64,000 nt of DNA. It comes from Tolypothrix sp. FACHB-123. GTDB taxonomy: Bacteria; Cyanobacteriota; Cyanobacteriia; Cyanobacteriales; Nostocaceae. The stretch is from contig NZ_JACJRE010000043.1 in assembly GCF_014697075.1 (NCBI RefSeq), forward strand, positions 1 to 64,000, in the 5' to 3' direction. The position numbers were made by a program, and so were the translations under genes. Of the stretch, positions 41,628 through 50,130 are shown piece by piece; within the stretch, counting starts at the first letter, position 1, and each line of letters opens with the position of its first letter. The notes below the pieces were generated by a model that made no database searches, was not told the DNA's origin, and saw nothing but the letters and a program-made list of their open reading frames with translations.

Positions 41628-42514
41628 AACCTGTCATCCTTAAATTGTAGAAAACCTATTTTATAGGCTTGCTCTATGCAGTACTACGTCTGCATATTTT
41701 TAATATTGATACTCATAGTTAAGAAAAAAATTTAGCTTTTGCCTCTAAGCAATTAATTGCTGTGAGTAAGCATGAAATTCACAAATATAAATAACTGTCT
41801 CGTTAAGCGAAAGTTATTTAAGAAAAATTTCGTTAGTACATTCAAATCTTTAATTTAACTCGGGAATTAAAGATATTTTTTTTGCAATTCTACAAACCTA
41901 GCTATTAACTACTAAATTGTTTTTAGTCCAATCTATAATAGTCGTGGCCGATTTTAGTTTTAAGCATAGCTTAACAACTGCTTATTACTAGTATAGGCAA
42001 ATAAGAAAAATCGAAAATTAAAAAAATATAAAAAAATAGCTTTTAAATAAATTACTTATACAACGTAAAGAAAACATATTGATTTTTCTATCATAAAAAA
42101 TATTTCATTTCCTGTTTAAATTTATATTTTATGTATGCCTAATTGAATCTAATAAAAAATCTCACAAAAGTGAGATTAGTTAAAAAATAATTCCGTGGTT
42201 GGCGGTATTAAATAAGTAAATATCTATTATTTATAGTATTCATATTTGATTTTTGAAAAAAACTCAGTATACTTTGATTCCTTATTCCCTGTTCTCTGTT
42301 CCCTGTTCCCTCCCTACGCAAATAATTTCAGGAATCAAAGCGGATTCCTATAGATAGGACTATTATTTTATTTTTGTGAAGCTAGGTACACTTTTATTCC
42401 TTCTTCCCTGTTCCCGTGTTATCGCGCTTGCACTGCGCGTAAAGCCTGCGGCATAGCTACGCCCTAAGCGTAGCCGACGCACCAGAAGCGCACCAAGCAA
42501 ATAATTTCTGCGAA
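41628..42514. other. 887 bp AT-rich intergenic region
   Basis: No coding frame supported. It contains a terminator-like hairpin at 42158-42177 and two copies of a dispersed repeat at the right side (described separately). The part 41640-42140 is markedly AT-rich with repeated ATAAAAAA-type tracts; this could be promoter or replication-related DNA, but no iterons were recognised. Confidence 0.4.
42150..42177 (-). terminator. Rho-independent terminator of the relaxase operon
   Basis: AATCTCAC (42158-42165) pairs with GTGAGATT (42170-42177) around an AAAA loop. On the minus strand the stem is followed by TTTTTTATT. It lies 340 bases downstream of the TPR-like gene that ends the relaxase transcript. 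Confidence 0.6.
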
Positions 42515-42540
42515 TTAAATCGGATTACTATATATTTTAA
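42275..42540. repeat. Duplicated dispersed repeat (TTCCCTGTTCCC type)
   Basis: Two copies of a unit consisting of a TTCCCTGTTCCC run, then CAAATAATTTC, then a CGGATT(C)CTATA end are placed at about 42275-42357 and 42390-42535. The second copy has a GC-rich palindromic repeat (GCGTAGC/GCTACGC-type, about 42420-42490) inserted in its middle. The same TTCCCTGTTCCC motif also occurs near 12430-12470. The second copy overlaps the 3' end of the next minus-strand gene. Confidence 0.7.
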
Positions 42541-42994
42541 GAATTATGTCTATGTTATTAGCTTCTTGCTTGTTACCTTCTTTCAAGTAAAGGTTTTTAG
42601 CCTGAGCAAGTGATTGTCTACCAGCCTGCTTGTTGTTTTGACAAATCAAGCTCATTCCTCTTCCTTGATAACCAAAAGCTAATTTGGAGTTGAGAGCGAT
42701 CGCTTTTTCAAAGTATTGTAGAGCAGTTTTACAATTAGCTTGACGACGCTCTGGATTGATTCTAGCTATTTCTGGCATATCGGCGTTCATAATTTTGTAG
42801 CCCCAATCCACATAATCAGTAGCAGTTTCTAGTTGTTTCGGTTGTGGCGAAATATTTGATGTTGGTTTGAACCAGATGTATAGTCCCCCCAAAAATCCCA
42901 GCGCTGCCATTCCCAGCAGATATGCCACAGGGTTAAAAGTAATGAAAAGAGAATGTAACATCATTTCCCTTCGTTCGTCATCCCAACGTGACAT
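42515..42994 (-). CDS. Membrane-anchored TPR-like protein
   Basis: The 159-residue protein has an N-terminal membrane helix (about 20-40, VAYLLGMAALGFLGGLYIWF) and a C-terminal TPR-like unit (CKTALQYFEKAIALNSKLAF followed by GYQGRGMSLICQ). The start overlaps the 3' end of the relaxase gene by 17 bases, so the two are co-transcribed. The last residues (KIYSNPI) are encoded by a dispersed repeat, so the natural C-terminus may have been replaced. A scaffold role for mobilisation is possible. Confidence 0.6.
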   Translation of the reverse strand: MSRWDDERREMMLHSLFITFNPVAYLLGMAALGFLGGLYIWFKPTSNISPQPKQLETATDYVDWGYKIMNADMPEIARINPERRQANCKTALQYFEKAIALNSKLAFGYQGRGMSLICQNNKQAGRQSLAQAKNLYLKEGNKQEANNIDIILKIYSNPI

Positions 42995-44699
42995 AGCTTG
43001 TATCTCCCTGAAGTTGTTGCAGCTGTCGATTCCAAGAAGTTCTCGGTTCTAAATGTTTAGCATAAGATAGCTCTCTCTGAAGTGTGATTGCTGCTACCTT
43101 GGGCATAGCTACAATTACTGTGGGTACGTTTTTGAGAAATTCCACAGGTGCAGGTGCGTGTTCCCTATCAGCTACTAAATATAGAGTTCTCTTTTGATGA
43201 GGAGCGTTTAACGCTGCTAGGGACATAGCTTCGATAGGTGTAGAAACTAACATTGCCATGATGGTGGGGCTGTTGAAGTTTCCACCCATACTCAAGTGAA
43301 ACCAACCATGCTGAGATATTAAGCGTCGCCTACTGCAAAAACTAAAAGCATCACCAGTAGCTCTAGGCGGGTGCAAATATGCTCCCGTCACCTCAGCAGA
43401 AAGACTGCGGGCTAAAAATACTGCGTTACCTGTAATATCTGCATATATCAATCCACGCTGGTACAGAGTTTGTACCAATTTTTGAGGAAGAGAGCGATCG
43501 CGTGTTAGATATCGCTCAATTTCCAACCACCGATTGCGATCCGGTGTTGGGGCTACAAATATAGATGGCGGAACCTGCTGGGCAATACTTAAAGCTTCTC
43601 TTCTAGCGTGGTGAGTAACCGCAGCCAGCATCTGTTCTTCCCCAAAACAATCGCGCAACCAAACAACTGCATCATCGAAACTACACTGGTTAACATGCAT
43701 TACCAACTCCAACGCACCTTTACCAATGCTGTTGTGCAAATCATCGTGAAACGAAGAGTTGCTAATGGCGATCGCGTGATGGGTTGAAAACCACGTACTC
43801 TGATTGTGCTTGTCTTGGTTTAACCCCAGTTCATAAGCCACAGATTCCAAGGGTAAATCTTGTACAAGCTTCATTTCTTGGCGTAGAGCAAGTAATTCTT
43901 TTTCTAAACTAGCCCTGAGTTTTTCGCTTCTGGATGCCGTTTTCTCCAATTCGGCTTTTTGTCTGAGCAAGCGAGTGCGATCGCTCAATTGGTAATTAAT
44001 GATCTCTAGTTTCTCCCTTAGAACTTCAATCACCCGTTCTCGATAGGATTCGCTTGCTTCATGTATTCGAGGTTTAGGCAGGTAACTTTCTAAATCGAGG
44101 ATTTCAGATTCGCAGGATACGGCAGCGTAATATTTCTTAACTGAGGTGTAGGTAGCAGCACTACCCTTAATGCCACGAGAAATACCTAAATGTGCAACAG
44201 CATCAGCAAAACTATCTTGCAGTTGGGATAGCTTTTCTCTAGTGCCAAACAATGCACGACAGTTGAGCTTGCCTTGCTCGTCCAATGGCACAATGTAAGC
44301 ATGAACGTGGGGTGTAATTTCATCTAAGTGTAATTCAGCCCTCAGCAGGCGATCGCCCCAAGCAGAACATAACCATGTAAGTGTTGCTTGTGCAAAGTTT
44401 TCCAAACGCTGTTTATCCTGTGTCCCCGCCTGAAAAAGTCCTTCAGGACGAAAATACTCAGCACTGGCACTCAATATCATCTCCACTGCTAAAACAGCAT
44501 TCGAGCGGATTTTCTGCAACCCGATTTTATCTTTCACCAAGGCTACTAAATTGGCGTTGTCAGAATTACCAAAGAGCGTAACATTTGTTACTTCTGGGTT
44601 TGCATTGAGTGTGTTTCTTGCTCTGGCTGTGTGAGCTTCATTGCCCCCTAGCAATCCCCAGCTTTTAATTTTTTGTATTCTACAGACAGCTAGCGACAT
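42978..44699 (-). CDS. MobV-type relaxase fused to a Toprim/primase-like domain
   Basis: Residues 1-230 form a Pre/Mob (MobV) relaxase: start MSLAVCRIQKIKSWGLLGGN, then the HUH-like metal site HLDEITPHVHAYIVPLD (about 123-139) and ALFGTREKLSQLQDSFADAV. A coiled coil (about 225-285) follows. The C-terminal half contains CSFDDAVVWLRDCFG, RDRSLPQKLVQTLYQRGLIY and VSTPIEAMSLAALN with YLVADRE, resembling the DUF3991/Toprim part of plasmid primases. The protein would nick at oriT and could prime the transferred strand. Length of 573 residues is greater than relaxase-only MobV proteins. Confidence 0.85.
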   Translation of the reverse strand: MSLAVCRIQKIKSWGLLGGNEAHTARARNTLNANPEVTNVTLFGNSDNANLVALVKDKIGLQKIRSNAVLAVEMILSASAEYFRPEGLFQAGTQDKQRLENFAQATLTWLCSAWGDRLLRAELHLDEITPHVHAYIVPLDEQGKLNCRALFGTREKLSQLQDSFADAVAHLGISRGIKGSAATYTSVKKYYAAVSCESEILDLESYLPKPRIHEASESYRERVIEVLREKLEIINYQLSDRTRLLRQKAELEKTASRSEKLRASLEKELLALRQEMKLVQDLPLESVAYELGLNQDKHNQSTWFSTHHAIAISNSSFHDDLHNSIGKGALELVMHVNQCSFDDAVVWLRDCFGEEQMLAAVTHHARREALSIAQQVPPSIFVAPTPDRNRWLEIERYLTRDRSLPQKLVQTLYQRGLIYADITGNAVFLARSLSAEVTGAYLHPPRATGDAFSFCSRRRLISQHGWFHLSMGGNFNSPTIMAMLVSTPIEAMSLAALNAPHQKRTLYLVADREHAPAPVEFLKNVPTVIVAMPKVAAITLQRELSYAKHLEPRTSWNRQLQQLQGDTSYVTLG

Positions 44700-44784
44700 A
44701 ACACTGGCGCGTGATGTAAGTACTTTGTTGATCAGCTGTCACGCTTTTAATTCCAACAAATATTTTTTTCAATCTCTTGTGGGG

Positions 44785-44998
44785 GAACCACTGCTTTTCA
44801 AGGGTAGGTTTTTCAGATTTGACCAATTTTTTGGGTTTTAAAACCAAAATCATCGTCTGAGACCTTAAAACTTTGTTCAATAATTGAGAATATTCTCAAT
44901 TATTGCTCGGAAAATTAAATACCTATCCTTGAAAGAGAACCACTGCACCCTTCTGACTTGTAGCAAGTAGCGTTAGGACAGAAAGCCCGCCCTGACGC
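44785..44998. promoter_or_regulatory. oriT-like repeat region upstream of the relaxase
   Basis: GAACCACTGC occurs at 44785-44794 and 44937-44946. TTTCAAGGGTAGGT next to the first copy is inversely matched by ACCTATCCTTGAAA at about 44921-44934. In the middle is a perfect 28 bp palindrome at 44878-44905 with centre GAATATTC. A further stem GCGTTAGG/CCTGACGC lies at 44970-44998. MobV origins of transfer are usually just upstream of mob, in this position. The remaining sequence to 45452 holds ATTACAT-type repeats near 45030-45075 and no gene. Confidence 0.6.
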
Positions 44999-45452
44999 TG
45001 CAAGTTGTATGTCCGACAGCTGACATCAATTACATAATTTCATTGGATGTAATTATCACATTACGGTAATTAAAATTGCAATAAAATCTACCTTTAGTCT
45101 TACGTATTAATAAAAATCAGGGTCAATTTTTTTATTAAATTTCTGTGTATTTTAACTGATAACATCGCTGTTATAGTTGCTATAGATAGTTACAATTTCC
45201 AATACCATATTTGCAAAAATAGTGTAATTATACACAAAATTATTTTTCTGCTTAGTTGCTGTAATTCATGCCAAGTAATGGTTTCAGGATTTTTATCTCG
45301 GTTCTGGTAGATAAGTAACTTAATATAACTTGGATCTATTTTTATACAGACTGATTTACTGCTATCTGGGGTAGTAGAGAATCTGTCTGTTGTTCAATGG
45401 CAAGGCTTGATCAAAAGTTAGTTACTAAAAGAAGAAAGTAATATTTGAATTT

Positions 45453-45764
45453 ATGGACAGCTTAGTTGAGTTAGCAGACGTTCAACCGCAAAATATTTCT
45501 TTTTCATTGATAAGTAGCGCTAATAATCATTTCTGGTTGCTCACAAGAGGAAGTTTCAAATTGGCAGATAGGATGAAATCCAAATTTTTTCAGGGTAAAC
45601 AAAATAATTTTTGGGAATTTCTCTGCCATCAATTGTGTAGTGAGTTCACAATTTTAATTATGAACTCCCGAAAATTTTTTTCAATGTTAAATCTGGAGAC
45701 TGCGAGTTATGTATTATCAAAGAAGCTTGGAATTGTTATTCATGTGCTGATATCGAATATTTGA
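45453..45764 (+). CDS. Doubtful small ORF
   Basis: A 103-codon frame (MDSLVELADVQPQNISFSLI...) in AT-rich DNA with no clear ribosome binding site, no motif and a composition close to what chance would give. It precedes the iteron array of the second ParM system. Listed only because no other gene competes for the space. Confidence 0.2.
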   Translation: MDSLVELADVQPQNISFSLISSANNHFWLLTRGSFKLADRMKSKFFQGKQNNFWEFLCHQLCSEFTILIMNSRKFFSMLNLETASYVLSKKLGIVIHVLISNI

Positions 45765-45830
45765 ATAATTAAACCGACTCTCAAAGCTTTACTCCAAGCA
45801 TTTTACGTATTTTCAAGGCATTTATTTTGA

Positions 45831-45969
45831 GTGGAGCCAAATGGAGCCAAACGGAGCCAAATGGAGCCAGATTTTGTCAGAAAATAAGGCTAATTACATA
45901 AGCTCAATTAATAATTAGGCTCCAAATGTCTCCAAAATGTCTCCAAAAGGCTCCAAAAGGCTCCAAATT
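45831..45969. promoter_or_regulatory. Bipartite iteron array (parC-like centromere) of ParM system 2
   Basis: Left arm: four direct repeats with 10 bp period, GTGGAGCCAA, ATGGAGCCAA, ACGGAGCCAA, ATGGAGCCAG (45831-45870). Right arm: five repeats in the opposite orientation, GGCTCCAAAT, GTCTCCAAAAT, GTCTCCAAAA, GGCTCCAAAA, GGCTCCAAAT (about 45919-45969), period 10-11 bp. The 48 bp between the arms contains TTGTCA followed by AT-rich sequence that could be a promoter. The ParM-like gene starts 33 bp after. Two repeat clusters flanking a promoter is the arrangement of the R1 parC centromere, where ParR binds. Confidence 0.85.
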
Positions 45970-46001
45970 TTGGATTAAAAAATTAATTCTGATTCTTATC
46001 C

Positions 46002-47156
46002 ATGAGAAAAAAAAGTGCGATTAAGAATAATCAGGAAATTCCTCCCCTGGTTGTTATTGCCTTAGATTTTGGAGGAAGTGGTACAAAAGGAATTTATTCT
46101 TTATACGGCAGTTCGGAAACTTATTCCCTGTTCATGGAACCGGAAGTAGGAGATGTGACAGTGGAATCAATTAAAACTCACGAACAGAATTTGATGGGAG
46201 TGACTGATCCAGAGAATAGGGCGTGGGTGTCGGTGAATGGCAAGACAAAGGTAGTAGGATATTTAGCTCAAAGTAAGTACTACAGCAATACCGGACTAGT
46301 TGAGTTGAAGTACGAGCGGGCTGTTTATAAAACCTTAGCCGCAATTTGGGTAGTTAAGGAGAAACTGAAATTGCCATCCAAAATCAGAATTGTTCTCTTA
46401 GTTCTGCTACCTCCAGGAGAATTTGAGAACAAAGCGGAATTTGAACGATTAGTGCGTACTTTTGGTGCTGACTACTTAGCTGTTGGTTTGCAAATGCAGG
46501 TAGAGTGTGTGATGTTTCAATGCTTACCAGAGGGGGCAGGGGTATTTTTATCGCACCAAAAGCGGGTGGGACAAGCATTGAAACAGAGAGTGTGCGCGGT
46601 GGTGATGGTTGGTTTTCGCAATGCATCAGTCTTAATTTCAAAAAGAGGCATTGTTTCCAAGGAAGGAAAAATGTCAGACTTAGGCATGGTGAAGATGGTC
46701 GAGAAAGTAGTCGCTGCAACATCAGGTCAAACTGTAGAGCGGTTAACGAGAGCGATCGCTGAAGCCGGAAATGACATTGATACTCGTCCCCTAGTGCGGG
46801 TCTTGCGTTCTCGAACTAGAGAAGGACGTACATCTGAGTTAACAACAATGGTAAAAGCAATTAGGGCAGCTCGACATGAATATGTTGCAGCACTAACGAG
46901 TTGGCTAGACCAAGTTGTGCCGCCAGATGTAGAAGAAATACTATTTTGCGGTGGTACTGCGGATTATATAAAGAAAGAATTGAATTCACATTACCCAGCT
47001 ACACCTTGTATATTTTCTGGTGTTTCTATTCCCAAAAATGTAGATCAGCACTTTCTCGGCAATCGCTTGGCAGATGTTTATAGTGCATTTTTGTATTTTG
47101 ACGAAAGAGTGAAACAGCATTTTGCTCATCATGCTGAGGTGATTGGTCATGTCTAA
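46002..47156 (+). CDS. ParM-like actin-family segregation ATPase (second system)
   Basis: The 384-residue protein carries phosphate-1 loop VIALDFGGSGTKGIY (about residues 17-31), a second-lobe loop AVVMVGFRNASVLISKRG (about 201-218) and adenosine motif EEILFCGGTADYIKK (about 309-323). It is only distantly similar to the ParM-like protein at 16741, so it is an independent system. Its stop overlaps the start of the ParR-like gene (ATGTCTAA). The iteron array directly upstream is the probable centromere and operator. Function: filament formation to move plasmid copies apart. Confidence 0.78.
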   Translation: MRKKSAIKNNQEIPPLVVIALDFGGSGTKGIYSLYGSSETYSLFMEPEVGDVTVESIKTHEQNLMGVTDPENRAWVSVNGKTKVVGYLAQSKYYSNTGLVELKYERAVYKTLAAIWVVKEKLKLPSKIRIVLLVLLPPGEFENKAEFERLVRTFGADYLAVGLQMQVECVMFQCLPEGAGVFLSHQKRVGQALKQRVCAVVMVGFRNASVLISKRGIVSKEGKMSDLGMVKMVEKVVAATSGQTVERLTRAIAEAGNDIDTRPLVRVLRSRTREGRTSELTTMVKAIRAARHEYVAALTSWLDQVVPPDVEEILFCGGTADYIKKELNSHYPATPCIFSGVSIPKNVDQHFLGNRLADVYSAFLYFDERVKQHFAHHAEVIGHV

Positions 47157-47574
47157 GCAGATGCGGATGAATTTTCGCTGGCGGTATCAGCCGCGCAACG
47201 AAATGGATGCTTTTATGCTCGATTACATTGCTGCTAGTAGTGTTAGAGATACTACGGAAATGATATTGCTAGCACTAAGAGCATTCTGGCTGCCAATAGC
47301 TGTTGTTAACTCAAAAGAAATTGATGAGGCTACAAAACAACGGGTAGTTACTGATGCTTGCTACACATTGTTACACCAACTCAGGCAGATTCACGCAGCA
47401 GCAGGGTTATCTAATTCTCAAGATTTGCGTTTGACTTTAAATCCAGAGCGATCGCCTTCATCAACCGACTCTAAATCTAATACCCAAACCGTACAAACTC
47501 CTCCCACTATAGAAGAACAAAAACAGATGATAGGACAGTTTGATTATGACATCAATTCTTTTGAAAACTGGTAA
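47149..47574 (+). CDS. ParR-like adaptor (second system)
   Basis: From the ATG at 47149 (GAGGTGAT upstream) the protein has about 141 residues. The N-terminal part (MRMNFRWRYQPRNEMDAFML, SSVRDTTEMILLALRAFWLP) has the strand-helix-helix character of an RHH fold. The C-terminal 60 residues are polar and disordered, ending acidic/aromatic (QFDYDINSFENW), the kind of tail with which ParR caps ParM filaments. Overlap with the ParM-like gene and the upstream iterons support the role. Confidence 0.65.
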   Translation: MSKQMRMNFRWRYQPRNEMDAFMLDYIAASSVRDTTEMILLALRAFWLPIAVVNSKEIDEATKQRVVTDACYTLLHQLRQIHAAAGLSNSQDLRLTLNPERSPSSTDSKSNTQTVQTPPTIEEQKQMIGQFDYDINSFENW

Positions 47575-47664
47575 GTCAGTTCACTACATCAATTCGCCAA
47601 ATAGGTGAGAATTTTTTCCAATTACTTTTTCCAATATTACTTGAATCACTAACTAATTGGCATT

Positions 47665-48777
47665 ATGAACTTTACAGCACCAACTCCCAATCCAGAAAAA
47701 AGAAAAAGAGGCAGACCGAGAAAGAATGCGAATAATTTTTCTAGTGACAACCTTAACCAGTCATCAAACTCCAAAGTAGAAAATGATGCTATGTCTACAA
47801 TCAATGAAAATCTCAAAATAGAAGATGTCGCTTGGGAACGAGAAATAGAAGATAATTCGATTCAGTTAGAAGGTGATATCCAAGACTTGGATGTCGTAGA
47901 TCCTAGAGAAGATTTATTGCTAGAAGTAGAAAATGTTGGTAATCCTGCTATATTCCTTGAAGCTGAAGCAGATTTAGCAGCCAATAAAAATCCAGATGAG
48001 TTGCAGCTAACAACATCTGTTGATGGCAATGTTAGCCTAAATGATGCCAAAGTTAACCTAAACAAGCCAGAAAAAACATTTAAAATATCTACCACTATTC
48101 ACATTGTAGATGGGGAAAAAGGAGGCGCAGGTAAATCATTTTTATCCAGAGCATTTATTGAATATTGCGCTGCCATTGGTCATGACGTTTCAATTGTAGA
48201 TGCGGATACAAGTAACCAGGATATCATCAATATTTACGACAATGTAGAAACGGCATATTTCAGTGATGATGACAAGCTAGCTAAAGAGGCAGACACAATA
48301 TTTGACTTGGCATTTGAAAACTCAGTAATTGTCAACTTGCCTGCTCAGGTTTACTCAAAAGTGACTAATTGGATAAAAAATAACGATCTGACGGAGATAG
48401 GCAAGGAAAATTCGATTAAATTTGTTAAATGGTTTGTGTGTACTGGTGGGGTTGATTCCGTAAATTTCTTCCTTCAGTCTTTAGAAGATTTGGGAGACAG
48501 TATGCTCCATGTATTCGTGAGAAATTTGGGATTGTGCGATGACTGGAAATATATTCAGGAGATGCCAGAGTTTGTAGCAGCTCAAACTAAATATAATTTC
48601 ATCGTCATGGACTTTCCTAAGTTTCCCTTTTGGGAGCGGAACATGGTTGACCGATTGGGAGTGACTTTTGAAGCTGCGATCGCCCATCCCGATCTCAAGG
48701 TAATATCAAAGCAACGAGTCAAAAACTTCCTCAAAGAAGCTTATGCAGCCTTTGCTGGTACGGGGTTAGTGCAATGA
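47665..48777 (+). CDS. ParA/VirC1-like ATPase with AT-hook
   Basis: The 370-residue protein begins with an AT-hook (KRKRGRPRKN, about residues 13-22) and an acidic low-complexity region (to about 140). It continues as a P-loop ATPase of the ParA/MinD/VirC1 class: Walker A VDGEKGGAGKSFLSRAF (about 148-163), SIVDADTSNQDI (A') and YNFIVMDFPKFPF (Walker B). The last codons overlap the next gene (ATGA). VirC1/MobD-like ATPases assist relaxosome positioning; here it lies near ParMR 2 and the relaxase. A purely segregational role is also possible. Confidence 0.7.
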   Translation: MNFTAPTPNPEKRKRGRPRKNANNFSSDNLNQSSNSKVENDAMSTINENLKIEDVAWEREIEDNSIQLEGDIQDLDVVDPREDLLLEVENVGNPAIFLEAEADLAANKNPDELQLTTSVDGNVSLNDAKVNLNKPEKTFKISTTIHIVDGEKGGAGKSFLSRAFIEYCAAIGHDVSIVDADTSNQDIINIYDNVETAYFSDDDKLAKEADTIFDLAFENSVIVNLPAQVYSKVTNWIKNNDLTEIGKENSIKFVKWFVCTGGVDSVNFFLQSLEDLGDSMLHVFVRNLGLCDDWKYIQEMPEFVAAQTKYNFIVMDFPKFPFWERNMVDRLGVTFEAAIAHPDLKVISKQRVKNFLKEAYAAFAGTGLVQ

Positions 48778-49520
48778 CAAGCAAAGAAGTAGATAGATTT
48801 GACGAAGATTTTTTTCCCACCCCTACTGACCAACCAGCCGTACCTTTTACTCCCGATAAATTGCTAGCCGAAGCCTTGCAGGGAAAAAGCGAAGCCTTTA
48901 AGCGCCGAGTCATGGATTTTGCCCTTAGTAGCGGTCTATCCCAAGACGACCCTTTATTCTTGGTGTTAGTTGCTACCGGACAATTAGAAGCAATGCTGAA
49001 AGATGCACCAGAGACTTTGCAGTTGCTGTTCAAGAATTGGAATCGGGACTTAGCTCGTAACTTGGAACTAGTGGAACACGTAGCAGTCGAGCGGCAGAAG
49101 GTTGCTATAGACCGAGCGGCCCACGCCCTCATTCACAAAGCACAGCTAGCAGAGGGAAGACAAATTCTCTCCGCCGTATTCCCTGCCGCCCTCTTAATGT
49201 TTTTTATCCTGGGCATGGGCTTCATTATGGGCCTGAGCGTCCCACCTTTGATTACTGGGATACTGGGTGGAGGATATACAGATGTACAGTCAAACCTCTT
49301 GACTTGGAATCAATTGGAGGCAATGAATTGGGCGCTGTCCAAAGAGGGGAAGTTTGCCAAAAATTTAATTGACTGGAATAAAGGCTACCTAGAAAATGGA
49401 GAATGTCTCAAGGATGTCCAAAAGTTAGGGATCGTCTTGTCACAATACGGACGTAAGGCCAAGTCAGGGCATTGCCTTATCTGGGCTACCCCGCCGGAGA
49501 AGCGTAAGTTTGTTGAGTGA
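48774..49520 (+). CDS. Membrane protein coupled to the ParA-like ATPase
   Basis: The 248-residue protein has an acidic N-terminus (FDEDFFPTPTDQPAVPFTPD), a helical segment (RVMDFALSSGLSQDDPLFLV, NWNRDLARNLELVEHVAVER) and one or two hydrophobic segments at about 137-170 (FPAALLMFFILGMGFIMGLS and PPLITGILGGG). A hydrophilic C-terminus contains two Cys. The start overlaps the stop of the ATPase gene. I recognise it as a cyanobacterial unknown-function type often placed beside such ATPases. It may anchor the ATPase at the membrane. Confidence 0.65.
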   Translation: MTSKEVDRFDEDFFPTPTDQPAVPFTPDKLLAEALQGKSEAFKRRVMDFALSSGLSQDDPLFLVLVATGQLEAMLKDAPETLQLLFKNWNRDLARNLELVEHVAVERQKVAIDRAAHALIHKAQLAEGRQILSAVFPAALLMFFILGMGFIMGLSVPPLITGILGGGYTDVQSNLLTWNQLEAMNWALSKEGKFAKNLIDWNKGYLENGECLKDVQKLGIVLSQYGRKAKSGHCLIWATPPEKRKFVE

Positions 49521-49718
49521 ACGCAAACAATAAAGTTCTAAACCCAGACGTAAACTCAGATGTAAATTTGTAACTAAGTAAGTCAGTAATTTCACTCAAC
49601 TATGTACTTTATGTAAATAGACTTGACAAATGACTAAGGACAAATGACAGCCGTCGCAAGTTATCTTTAATTGCGCCGACTTACTTAGCTATAAGAATTT
49701 GCTTAATTCAGCATTTGG

Positions 49719-49910
49719 CTAAAACTCTTCGCCCTCTTGTTGCCAACCGCTTTCTCTCACCTGTTGTTTTTCTTCTATAAGTGCCTTTTTCTCCTGCTCT
49801 TCATTAGGGTCGTATAAGTCATCAAGACTTACATACCCTTCACTGAGCAGTTCTTCAGCAGTCATCGATGCTACTAGCTGGTATCTACTTGTTTTTGGTT
49901 GCTTAACCAT
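49719..49910 (-). CDS. Small acidic protein, unknown
   Basis: A 63-residue, strongly acidic and hydrophilic product (MTAEELLSEGYVSLDDLYDP, EEQEKKALIEEKQQVRES) with no motif. It is convergent with the membrane-protein gene and divergent from the polymerase-like gene. No clear ribosome binding site, and the assignment as a gene is moderate. The gap 49521-49718 and the region to 50130 contain only short AATTTTGGATTTT-type repeats. Confidence 0.45.
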   Translation of the reverse strand: MVKQPKTSRYQLVASMTAEELLSEGYVSLDDLYDPNEEQEKKALIEEKQQVRESGWQQEGEEF

Positions 49911-50130
49911 CTGCTTCGCCTCTTGTGCGATACCAACTCCTATTCTAATTTGTATTCACCGAATTTTGGATTTTGCATTGAAAATTCAAAATTTAAATAT
50001 ATTCCAGAGCCAGTGAATTTATACTCACTCCGCGAGAAGCAAGCTACGTGTAAAAAATCAAAAATTATTTCACTTATTCTTCGGAACTGAGTTCTCCACA
50101 AAAGTTTTTAATAGTGCCTAATATGCTTCT

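Noticed and set aside
45453-45764. Convincing protein gene before ParM system 2
   Set aside because: No ribosome binding site, no motif and chance-like composition; kept only as a low-confidence feature.
45831-45969. CRISPR-like short repeat array
   Set aside because: Repeat period is only 10-11 bp with no spacers, and the two halves are inverted; this fits ParR iterons, not CRISPR.
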